Source of the DNA: an uncultured Actinomycetes bacterium
GTDB taxonomy: Bacteria > Actinomycetota > Actinomycetes > Nanopelagicales > Nanopelagicaceae
Assembly: GCA_903939005.1 (NCBI GenBank)
Contig: CAJAFH010000280.1
Coordinates: 1 to 6,222 of the forward strand
Direction: 5' to 3'
Length of the DNA stretch: 6,222 bases
Positions 1-5,891 of this stretch are shown here, in pieces. Positions within the stretch are counted from its first letter, which is position 1; each line of letters opens with the position of its first letter. A model generated the notes under the pieces. That model searched no databases. It was not told where the DNA came from and saw only the letters and a program-made list of their open reading frames with translations. Both the position numbers and the translations under genes were made by a program.

Positions 1-411
1 GTAATTGTTGGATTAACTCGCGCAGCTACTAAGGCACATCTGGCACGGGCTGCTCTAGAAGCGATCTGCTATCAAACCCGCGAAATTATGGATGCCATGT
101 CAGCTGACAGTGGCGTCACATTGACTCAAATGCGAGTTGACGGCGGAATCACAAATAACGCGCTTTGCATGCAGATGCAGGCCGACATTTTAGGTATCGA
201 AATCTCTCGGCCAGTAATTGTTGAAACTACTGCGCTGGGGGCTGCATATGCGGCCGGACTAACCGTTGGGTTTTGGAAAAATCGAACCGAGATCTCGGGG
301 CAATGGAAAGAGTTTCATCGCTGGCGCCCAACATCTACGCAAGCAGAACGTGAGAAAGGCTTTGCTAACTGGTGCAAGGCGATCGAACGAACTCTGAATT
401 GGGCACAGTAG
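1..411 (+). CDS. glpK: Glycerol kinase, C-terminal part (5' end outside window)
   Basis: This is the last 136 codons of an FGGY-family carbohydrate kinase, open from the first base of the window (frame 1) to a TAG stop. Glycerol kinase phosphorylates glycerol with ATP to sn-glycerol 3-phosphate in the cytoplasm. The visible part matches the C-terminal actin-like ATPase domain of GlpK almost segment by segment: GLTRAATKAHLARAALE near the edge, RVDGGITNN at partial residues 45-53 (adenine/phosphate region), then TTALGAAYAAGLTVGFW, the FGGY C-terminal signature region typical of glycerol kinases rather than xylulokinases. About 365 residues of a usual ~500 are missing upstream, so the glycerol-binding residues cannot be checked. 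The ATG at 88 is internal and not the start. galT follows after 13 bases on the same strand, so the two may be co-transcribed. Family assignment is firm. Confidence 0.95.
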   Translation, partial: VIVGLTRAATKAHLARAALEAICYQTREIMDAMSADSGVTLTQMRVDGGITNNALCMQMQADILGIEISRPVIVETTALGAAYAAGLTVGFWKNRTEISGQWKEFHRWRPTSTQAEREKGFANWCKAIERTLNWAQ

Positions 412-414
412 ACT
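409..414 (+). promoter_or_regulatory. Possible -10 element (TAGACT) for galT, near-leaderless
   Basis: TAGACT overlaps the glpK stop codon and fits the actinobacterial -10 pattern TAnnnT. It ends 10 bases before the galT ATG, so a transcript started from it would carry almost no leader, consistent with the absence of a Shine-Dalgarno sequence there. No good -35 hexamer lies 16-18 bases upstream. A TAnnnT match is easy to obtain by chance, so this is only a candidate. Confidence 0.2.
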
Positions 415-424
415 TCATTTCATT

Positions 425-1543
425 ATGAGCGTTGCAAAGTTGCCAGCTGATATCACTCGCACCGATCGCCAAATGGCCGATGGTCGCACGATTCGCTACT
501 ACGACACCAAAGGGCAACGTCGCGATGCGCAAGATCAACGCCCCGCTGAAGCGCAACCACAAATTGGTGAACTTCGTTATGACGCACTTGTTGGTGAATG
601 GGTCGCTGTTGCATCACATAGACAAAATCGCATCTTCTTGCCACCTAAAGAACTTTGCCCGCTCTGCCCCACCTCTGAAAACCCAGGTGAACTATTAACT
701 GAAATTCCAGAGTCTGATTTTGAAGTTGTTGTCTTTGATAACCGTGGCCCATCTTTTCGCCCACCAGCCGGAGATTTCGAATTACCAGAAGCGCTAAGCA
801 CGCAAACTGCCGAAGGTCAGACGGCCGGTAAGTGCGAAGTTATTTGTTTTGCCGCAGATCATGGAAAATCTTTAAAAGACTTAGCACCGTCACAAGTCCG
901 GATCATTCTAGAAGCTTGGAAGGATCGCGTTCGCGAGCTCTCGCAAGCAAGTTATATTGCCCATATCGCCCCGTTTGAAAATCGTGGCGAAGAAGTGGGC
1001 GTAACCCTTACCCACCCACACGGACAAATTTACTCATATCCATTCTTGCCGCCACGGGTTGAGAAAATGTTGGCAGCAGCTCAAGAACATAAAGATCGCA
1101 CCGGTCGTGTTTTGCTAGATGATGTCGTTGCTCGAGAAATTAAAGATGGCGAACGCATAGTTGCGCGTAATGATCACTGGATTGCCTTCGTTCCTTACGC
1201 TGCGCGTTATCCGTTTGAAATACATGTAGCTCCACTTAATCCAGTTGCTGATTTAGCCGAGCTAGATGATGCGGCTTCTAGTGCTTTCCCTGAGATCGCT
1301 CTCGAGGTATTAAATCGACTGGATGGCGTATTTGGAATTGAGATGGCATACATCGCCACTTGGCACCAAGCACCTGTTCGAGTTGGCCGAGATGTAATGC
1401 GTCTGCATTGGCAAATCACAAGTGTTCGTCGCCAGCCCGGTAAATTAAAGTATTTAGCTGGTTCCGAATCTGCCATGGGTGCATTCATCATGGACCTAAA
1501 GCCAGAGCAATCAGCCACGCAATTGCGTGAAGTTAAACTTTAA
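425..1543 (+). CDS. galT: Galactose-1-phosphate uridylyltransferase
   Basis: Leloir-pathway enzyme that exchanges UMP between UDP-glucose and galactose 1-phosphate, giving UDP-galactose and glucose 1-phosphate through a covalent uridylyl-histidine. At 372 residues it is slightly longer than E. coli GalT (348), mainly at the N-terminus. The first zinc site is intact by alignment: C78 and C81 (CPLC), H146 (CFAADHGKSL) and H197. The active site THPHGQIY gives H199 as nucleophile and Q201. FENRGEEVGVT just before it is also family-typical. WHQAP (H314) is present, but the E. coli HxH of the second metal site (WQLHAH) reads WQITSV here, so that site is probably lost. The C-terminal segment RRQPGKLKYLAGSESAMGAF resembles actinobacterial GalTs. 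The ATG at 425 was chosen because the conserved RMADGR-like N-terminal segment (residues 15-25) lies just inside it; it has no Shine-Dalgarno. No galK is visible nearby. Its end overlaps the convergent ACT gene by 4 bases. Confidence 0.96.
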   Translation: MSVAKLPADITRTDRQMADGRTIRYYDTKGQRRDAQDQRPAEAQPQIGELRYDALVGEWVAVASHRQNRIFLPPKELCPLCPTSENPGELLTEIPESDFEVVVFDNRGPSFRPPAGDFELPEALSTQTAEGQTAGKCEVICFAADHGKSLKDLAPSQVRIILEAWKDRVRELSQASYIAHIAPFENRGEEVGVTLTHPHGQIYSYPFLPPRVEKMLAAAQEHKDRTGRVLLDDVVAREIKDGERIVARNDHWIAFVPYAARYPFEIHVAPLNPVADLAELDDAASSAFPEIALEVLNRLDGVFGIEMAYIATWHQAPVRVGRDVMRLHWQITSVRRQPGKLKYLAGSESAMGAFIMDLKPEQSATQLREVKL

Positions 1544-1549
1544 TTAACT
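1531..1549. repeat. Small AT-rich inverted repeat over the convergent stop codons
   Basis: AGTTAA (1531-1536) and TTAACT (1544-1549) form a perfect 6-bp inverted repeat around a 7-base loop containing both stop codons of galT and the ACT gene. The stem has one G-C pair and there is no T-tract on either side, so it is not a convincing intrinsic terminator. It is recorded as the only symmetric structure at this gene junction. Confidence 0.3.
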
Positions 1550-1779
1550 GGCGTTACCGAAATAACTTCAACGCCGCCAATTGCAGTTAGCACTTCAATC
1601 AAATCACTTGGATCAGAGCCCGGGACGGCAACAGTAATGTCGTCATAGCCACGGCCATCTTCAGATTTCATAACAACTAAGCCGCGAATATCACCACCGG
1701 CAAAACCGATTGCCGAAGCAACCGCGCCAAGCGAGCCGGGGCGATCTGGAAGAACGACCTGTAATCTGAATTGAGCCAT
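1540..1779 (-). CDS. Stand-alone ACT-domain protein
   Basis: A 79-residue cytoplasmic protein that is almost exactly one ACT domain, the beta-alpha-beta-beta-alpha-beta fold that usually binds an amino acid and regulates an attached or partner enzyme. The signs are the first strand FRLQVVLPDRPGSLGAV (residues 4-20), with the PGSLG turn where ACT ligands commonly bind, the helix to about residue 27, GGDIRGLVV (28-36), the strand DDITVAVPG (46-54), the second helix PSDLIEVLTAIGG (57-69) and the final strand VEVISVTP. There is no catalytic or DNA-binding region. In larger actinobacteria similar ACT segments, as I recall, head proteins of about 200 residues, so this may be a reduced form. The start is supported by AAGG at 1787-1790, 7 bases before the ATG. 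It lies 43 bases after the protease stop, same strand, and may be the last gene of that operon. The ligand is unknown. Confidence 0.85.
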   Translation of the reverse strand: MAQFRLQVVLPDRPGSLGAVASAIGFAGGDIRGLVVMKSEDGRGYDDITVAVPGSDPSDLIEVLTAIGGVEVISVTPVN

Positions 1780-1822
1780 GGCTAAACCTTACCGAAAAAG
1801 TATTTCGTAGGCGTTAACTGCA

Positions 1823-2938
1823 TTAGTTTGAAGCTGCTTGTCCGAGAGTTACCTTAAATGTCTTTAAGCCACCAGCGTTTGGCAGTTCCACGATCACGGT
1901 AATAGTGCTTCCGGGTACCGCGGAACGAATACGCACAATGGCTGAAACATCATCAGTTATCTTGAAGCCTTCAATTGATTTGATGACTGAACCAACTGGA
2001 ATTCCAGCTTTTTCAGCACCTTCGCCAGGGCTTAATCGAAGAATTTTCGCACCAATTCCGGTGTAGGCCTGATCAAAGAAGACACCAAGAACTGGTCTAG
2101 TTGATTTGCCGGTTGCAATAATTTCGTCAATTACTCGCTTAGCTTCATTGATTGGAATAGAAAAACCTAAGCCAATTGAACCGCTAGCTGAATCAGATGA
2201 AAGAGTTGCAATTGCTGAGTTAACTCCAATTAGTCTGCCGCCCGCATCTACTAACGCGCCGCCAGAGTTACCTGGATTGATGGCGGCATCAGTCTGAATC
2301 GCATTTACATATGATTCTGAGCCAGCGCTTCCGGTAATTACGGGGCGATTAAGTGCTGAGATAATTCCTGAAGTCACCGTACTGGCAAGACCTAGTGGTG
2401 AACCAATTGCGATAACTGGATCGCCGACGCTGACCTTTGCGGAATCCCCCACCTTAATTACCGGAAGGTTTCCAGTTTTAACTCTTAGCACTGCAATGTC
2501 ATACGCGATATCGCGACCTACGATAGTCGCTGGCAAAATATCGCCATTTAATAGCTCAACTTCAATGGTTCCGCTCGTGACAGCTTCGTCAATCACATGG
2601 TTATTAGTAATAATGAAACTATCAGTAGAGCTAGATTTATAAATTGAACCTGAACCAGTGCCGCCACCAGTGCGAGTTGTTACCGCAATTGAAACTACCG
2701 AAGGTGTAACAGCAGCAGCAACTGATTTGGTATCAATTCCGTTATCTGAATTCAAATTAACCAAGGTACGCGAACTTGGGCAGGTGCCGTCGACCGCTAG
2801 ATACATAGCCTGAGTGCGGTTGTTAACACACGCTTGGACGGTGCCCGAGTTAGAAGTCGCAGCAGTTGCGATTCCGCCTGTAATTAACACTCCAGCGATA
2901 AAGCCAGCCGCTACTTTTTGGGTTCCTTGGAATTTCAT
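1823..2938 (-). CDS. Secreted HtrA/DegS-like S1C serine protease, one PDZ domain
   Basis: A trypsin-like protease expected to act outside the cytoplasmic membrane on misfolded or regulatory envelope proteins. Numbering from this start (371 aa): signal peptide about 1-26 (MKFQGTQK then a hydrophobic stretch, AxA-type site at ATA, no lipobox); a small two-cysteine module about 32-63 (C37, C53); protease domain about 70-270 with catalytic H114 (TNNHV), D147 (AYDIAVLRV) and S225 (NPGNSGGAL); PDZ domain about 275-366 beginning near RPVLGVFF. The single PDZ resembles DegS or HtrA2 rather than two-PDZ DegP, but the N-terminal cysteine module is unlike those. I chose the ATG at 2938 because GAGAGG sits 7 bases upstream. 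The alternative ATG at 2953 (376 aa) overlaps the preceding stop as ATGA, adds MRGIK and has a weaker ribosome site. It follows the DoxX-Rieske gene directly, so it is probably co-transcribed and translationally coupled. Family is sure; substrate is unknown. Confidence 0.93.
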   Translation of the reverse strand: MKFQGTQKVAAGFIAGVLITGGIATAATSNSGTVQACVNNRTQAMYLAVDGTCPSSRTLVNLNSDNGIDTKSVAAAVTPSVVSIAVTTRTGGGTGSGSIYKSSSTDSFIITNNHVIDEAVTSGTIEVELLNGDILPATIVGRDIAYDIAVLRVKTGNLPVIKVGDSAKVSVGDPVIAIGSPLGLASTVTSGIISALNRPVITGSAGSESYVNAIQTDAAINPGNSGGALVDAGGRLIGVNSAIATLSSDSASGSIGLGFSIPINEAKRVIDEIIATGKSTRPVLGVFFDQAYTGIGAKILRLSPGEGAEKAGIPVGSVIKSIEGFKITDDVSAIVRIRSAVPGSTITVIVELPNAGGLKTFKVTLGQAASN

Positions 2939-2945
2939 CTTTATG

Positions 2946-2951
2946 CCTCTC
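2946..2951 (-). promoter_or_regulatory. Ribosome binding site deciding the protease start
   Basis: GAGAGG on the minus strand, 7 bases upstream of the ATG at 2938, is the clearest Shine-Dalgarno in the window. It overlaps the TGA stop of the upstream DoxX-Rieske gene (2950-2952) and lies inside the coding region if translation begins at 2953. It therefore favours 2938 as the start and lets ribosomes ending on the upstream gene reinitiate. Confidence 0.6.
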
Positions 2952-3837
2952 ATGCTAGAACTACCCAGTCGCCAGATATTGCTACCTTGACCGTCGGTAG
3001 CGCATCACGAGTTGGTCCCGTGATAACGCCACCATTTTTAAATGGATCAAACTCTGCCCCATGACAAGGGCAGTACAAACTCTTATTTGAACTCTGATAT
3101 GCAACGGTGCAACCCTCATGGGTGCAAGTTGCCGAATAAGCAAAGACGCCAGTTTTAGTACGGAAAATAATTGCCGGCATGCCGTTACTAAGGGCAAACT
3201 GATGAGTTTCGCCAACATTGATTTTTGATAACTCGATAATTTGGCTAGTTCCGGAAACTGTTGTGTTGGGTTTTTCGGAAACTTTTGCAAACGCTTTACC
3301 TACTAGTCCTGAAGCAATTGCGGCCACACTTAACAATCCGACTCTGATGGCGCCTCGTCGATCAAGTGCGATATCTACTGTTCTGCGATTGCCGACCAAA
3401 GTTAAGAAATAAACCAACCAGAGAACTGCATAAGCAGTATCGCTGCCTAGGAAATAAGGTGAGATGTAGAAAGTACTGGCCAACCATAAAACGATTGACA
3501 TTAAGAATCCGCCAAAAGCCGCACTGGTTGGTGCAATCCAAAGCAAAGTAGCGATGCCAATTGCGAATTCAGAGAAGATTACAAACATGCCAACTGCGGT
3601 TGCATGTTCAATCAAACTGTTAAAGAGCCAACTAATTGGTGAATTCGTGGAGTAACCAATTAGTTGATCACCAATAAAGCCGGTTTCACCTTTAGTTAAA
3701 AAACCAGGATCGGTTGCTTTATCCCAACCGGCATAAATCCAAGTAATAGCTAACCATGCGCGCAGAACTCTGATTGCCCAACTTTGTGCACGCCAAGAGT
3801 CGGCGATGCCCTTCGGGGTGATTCTGCGGTAAGCCAT
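2950..3837 (-). CDS. DoxX/DoxD-like membrane protein fused to Rieske [2Fe-2S] domain
   Basis: A 295-residue fusion. Residues about 20-150 form a four-helix DoxX/TQO-small-subunit-like domain, with YAGWDKATDPGFLTKG (35-50) and the conserved-looking YISPYFLGSD (124-133). A basic cytoplasmic loop (R151, R152, R160, R161, R165) leads to a fifth hydrophobic segment, about 164-180. Residues about 196-295 are a Rieske domain: C238 and H240 (CTHEGC), then C256 and H259 (CPCHG), ligate the cluster. C243 and C258 supply the extra disulfide seen in bc1-type, high-potential Rieske proteins; GPTRDALP follows. By the positive-inside rule the cluster lies on the outer face. The start is supported by AGG 9 bases upstream (AGATAGG), which is weak. 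DoxD takes part in thiosulfate:quinone oxidoreduction, and mycobacterial DoxX in an oxidoreductase complex with SodA and SseA. Electron transfer between quinone and an exported partner is inferred; the actual reaction is unknown. No cytochrome b gene lies nearby. Confidence 0.88.
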   Translation of the reverse strand: MAYRRITPKGIADSWRAQSWAIRVLRAWLAITWIYAGWDKATDPGFLTKGETGFIGDQLIGYSTNSPISWLFNSLIEHATAVGMFVIFSEFAIGIATLLWIAPTSAAFGGFLMSIVLWLASTFYISPYFLGSDTAYAVLWLVYFLTLVGNRRTVDIALDRRGAIRVGLLSVAAIASGLVGKAFAKVSEKPNTTVSGTSQIIELSKINVGETHQFALSNGMPAIIFRTKTGVFAYSATCTHEGCTVAYQSSNKSLYCPCHGAEFDPFKNGGVITGPTRDALPTVKVAISGDWVVLA

Positions 3838-3875
3838 GTGAAAAAACCTATCTCTTAAGCACTGAGGAGAAGGCT

Positions 3876-3881
3876 AGTTTA
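3876..3881 (-). promoter_or_regulatory. Possible -10 element (TAAACT) for the DoxX-Rieske operon
   Basis: TAAACT on the minus strand fits TAnnnT and ends 38 bases before the ATG at 3837, in the 64-base gap after the tRNA. No -35 hexamer is recognisable at 16-18 bases, and no terminator separates the tRNA from this gene, so read-through from the tRNA promoter is the alternative. Confidence 0.2.
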
Positions 3882-3901
3882 GGCTGAGAGTCCGATTAGA
3901 G

Positions 3902-3973
3902 CTCCCTGACTTGGATTCGAACCAAGAACCTGCCGGTTAACAGCCGGCTGCTCTGCCATTGAGCTATCAGGGA
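3902..3973 (-). tRNA. tRNA-Asn (anticodon GUU)
   Basis: The minus strand folds into a full cloverleaf of 72 bases: acceptor TCCCTGA/TCAGGGA with discriminator G, D-stem GCTC/GAGC with loop AATGGCA, anticodon stem GCCGG/CCGGC with loop CTGTTAA, a five-base variable region AGGTT, and T-stem CTTGG/CCAAG with loop TTCGAAT. All stems are perfectly paired. The anticodon GTT is at 3939-3941 and reads AAC/AAU. The 3' CCA is not encoded, so it must be added enzymatically. It lies between dnaG and the DoxX-Rieske gene; a tRNA-Asn near dnaG is an arrangement I recall from other actinobacteria. No integrase or direct repeat marks it as an attachment site. Confidence 0.98.
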
Positions 3974-3986
3974 TTGTGAAGACCAA

Positions 3987-4015
3987 ACTCTAGCGTAATT
4001 ATTGCCATCGGTAAA
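3987..4015 (-). promoter_or_regulatory. Likely promoter of tRNA-Asn
   Basis: On the minus strand, TTTACC (4010-4015, four of six matches to TTGACA) and TAGAGT (3987-3992, four of six to TATAAT, fits TAnnnT) are separated by exactly 17 bases. Initiation about 7 bases downstream would leave a short 5' leader before the tRNA at 3973. It lies just past the dnaG stop, so the tRNA need not depend on dnaG transcription. Confidence 0.45.
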
Positions 4016-4037
4016 AATGACCGCTGAACCCAGCCAA

Positions 4038-5882
4038 TTACAGGCCGCCGACCGCCAAATCATGGAGTCCGCGTCGGGTGCTTTCCAGCGAAACTAAAGT
4101 AGCAAATGCAGCGTTGTACTCGGCCTCATTCTCAACCGGATTTAACCGCTGCAAACTAGATTTCAAATCAGCAATCGCACGTGAAACAGAGACTTCACGA
4201 AGGCGAGCAATAATGCTCGAAACATACATCTGTGAGATTTCACCATCGGTGCGAATTGGTTCAACCGAGAGCTCAGTAAATAGCGCTTTCATATTTTCAT
4301 TAGTAACAAGTTCAATCGTCAACGGACGATCAGCTGCAACCACATCAATTACTGCACGCAACTCTTTATAGGCCGGGTGAGTGAAAGCTTCGGCTTCAAT
4401 TGCTGACCAACCGCTAGCAAGTTCGGGCATCTGAACTTTGGCCTTTAAAACTTCGCGTTCCAGCATTAATCGTGGATCACTTGGGTCAGGTCGCCAATTT
4501 TGTTCTGGGATTTCTTCAGTAGTTGACTCTGCGTTATTTGAAACAGTTGCCTTAAAACCTCGAGCTACCGCTTTACTAACGACATCTGTTTCTAAGCCTA
4601 TCCAGCCGGCGAGCAATCTGGTGTACTCAGGTCGTAAAGATTTATCGCGAATCTGAGCGACAAGTGGTGCAGCAGCATTTAAAGCGTTGACGCGACCTTC
4701 GGCTGATTCCAATTTATGTTTGGCAAGTTCTGCTCTAATGGCAAACTCAAAAAGTGGCACACGTTTTGCAATTAAATCACGTAGCGCTAAATCACCTTTA
4801 TGTTGCCGTAACTCGGCTGGATCTAAACCATCGGGTTCAACCGCCACATAGGTTTGCGTTACAAATTTCTGATCATCACTAAAGGCTCGTAGTGCAGCCT
4901 TTTGCCCAGCTGCATCGCCATCGAAGGTAAAGATAACTTCACCTCGGAAAGCATCGTCATCCATTAACAATCTACGCAAAATTCGAATGTGGTCAGCGCC
5001 GAATGCGGTTCCACAAGTGGCAACTGCCGTTGGAATACCAGCTAAATGCGCTGCCATTACATCGGTATAGCCCTCGACTATTACAGCTTGGCGTGACTTA
5101 GCAATATCTTTCTTTGCCATATCTAAGCCATATAGGACTTGGCTCTTCTTATAGATCGGCGTCTCTGGCGTATTTAAATACTTTGGTCCTTGATCTTCGG
5201 CATCACTTGCTAGTTTGCGAGCTCCAAAGCCAACTACATCGCCCGAGATATCTCTGATTGGCCAAGTTAGACGATTACGGAATCGATCAATTGGTCCGCG
5301 CTCGCCCATTTTAGAAAGACCGGCGCTTTCAAGTTCATCAATAGTGAAGCCAAGAGCACGCAAGTGTTTGGTTAGCGCATCCCATTCATTAGGGGCGTAG
5401 CCAACTCCGAATTGCTCGCATGCGGCTTTATCAAAACCGCGCTTAGTCATTAGGTCACGACCGTATGCAGCACCTTCAGATTTATTTAATTGCTCTTGAT
5501 AAAACTTTGCGGCCTCGGCATTTGCGGCAATTAAACGTGAACGTTGCCCGGCTGGAGCTGCTGTGCCCGAAGAGTTTTCGTCATAGCGCAATGTGTAACC
5601 GATGCGATCGGCCAGACGTTCAATAGTTTCAGTAAAAGATAAATGATCCATCTTCATTACAAATGCAATTACATCGCCGCCAGTTTGGCAACCAAAGCAA
5701 TGGAAATATCCCTTTGATGGTGTTACGTGGAACGAAGGCGATTTTTCATCATGGAAAGGACATAGACCTTTTTTCTGACCGCCGCCAGCAGATTTGAGTT
5801 GCACATAATCGCCCACAATTTCATCAATTGGCGCATGGTCGCGAACGTAGGCAACGTCTTCATCTCTAATTCGACCGCTCAT
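4038..5882 (-). CDS. dnaG: DNA primase
   Basis: Synthesises RNA primers for lagging-strand and origin replication, working with the DnaB helicase. At 614 residues it is of normal length. The CHC2 zinc finger at the N-terminus has C41, H44, C62 and C65 (CPFHDEKSPSFHV and HCFGC). The catalytic core has RFRNRLTWPIRD (200-211) and PKYLNTPETPIYKKSQVLYG (233-252). The TOPRIM metal site follows: E270 in VIVEGYTDVMAAH, with D321 and D323 in FTFDGDAAGQKA. Residues from about 465 form the helical C-terminal helicase-interaction domain, which is poorly conserved as usual. The ATG at 5882 gives the canonical MSGRIRDEDV start; no Shine-Dalgarno precedes it. It follows dgt by 12 bases, a common actinobacterial pairing, and should share its transcript. 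All key residues are present; nothing suggests decay. Confidence 0.98.
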   Translation of the reverse strand: MSGRIRDEDVAYVRDHAPIDEIVGDYVQLKSAGGGQKKGLCPFHDEKSPSFHVTPSKGYFHCFGCQTGGDVIAFVMKMDHLSFTETIERLADRIGYTLRYDENSSGTAAPAGQRSRLIAANAEAAKFYQEQLNKSEGAAYGRDLMTKRGFDKAACEQFGVGYAPNEWDALTKHLRALGFTIDELESAGLSKMGERGPIDRFRNRLTWPIRDISGDVVGFGARKLASDAEDQGPKYLNTPETPIYKKSQVLYGLDMAKKDIAKSRQAVIVEGYTDVMAAHLAGIPTAVATCGTAFGADHIRILRRLLMDDDAFRGEVIFTFDGDAAGQKAALRAFSDDQKFVTQTYVAVEPDGLDPAELRQHKGDLALRDLIAKRVPLFEFAIRAELAKHKLESAEGRVNALNAAAPLVAQIRDKSLRPEYTRLLAGWIGLETDVVSKAVARGFKATVSNNAESTTEEIPEQNWRPDPSDPRLMLEREVLKAKVQMPELASGWSAIEAEAFTHPAYKELRAVIDVVAADRPLTIELVTNENMKALFTELSVEPIRTDGEISQMYVSSIIARLREVSVSRAIADLKSSLQRLNPVENEAEYNAAFATLVSLESTRRGLHDLAVGGL

Positions 5883-5891
5883 GATTTAGCC

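Noticed and set aside
88..411. Separate small gene starting at the ATG at 88
   Set aside because: The frame is open to the window edge and the upstream residues match GlpK, so this ATG is internal.
1207..1518. 103-codon open frame on the minus strand inside galT
   Set aside because: Antisense shadow of a clearly conserved enzyme; no family resemblance and no ribosome site seen.
1793..1807. Hairpin CGAAA-AAGTA-TTTCG between the protease and ACT genes
   Set aside because: Five-bp AT-rich stem without a T-tract; it more likely lies in the ACT leader and is not a terminator.
2982..3290. 102-codon minus-strand frame inside the Rieske domain region
   Set aside because: Out-of-frame shadow of the Rieske coding sequence, whose cluster motifs are all in the main frame.
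3902..3973. tRNA-Asn as an integration site for a mobile element
   Set aside because: No integrase, no repeated 3' tRNA fragment and no change in composition on either side.
4013..4034. Possible dnaG terminator on the minus strand: GCTG-GGTT-CAGC hairpin followed by five T
   Set aside because: The stem is only 4 bp and the T-run begins 5 bases after it and overlaps the -35 of the tRNA promoter; too weak to call.
4078..4371. 97-codon open frame on the plus strand inside dnaG
   Set aside because: Antisense shadow; its composition is what the reversed dnaG codons produce, with no recognisable domain.
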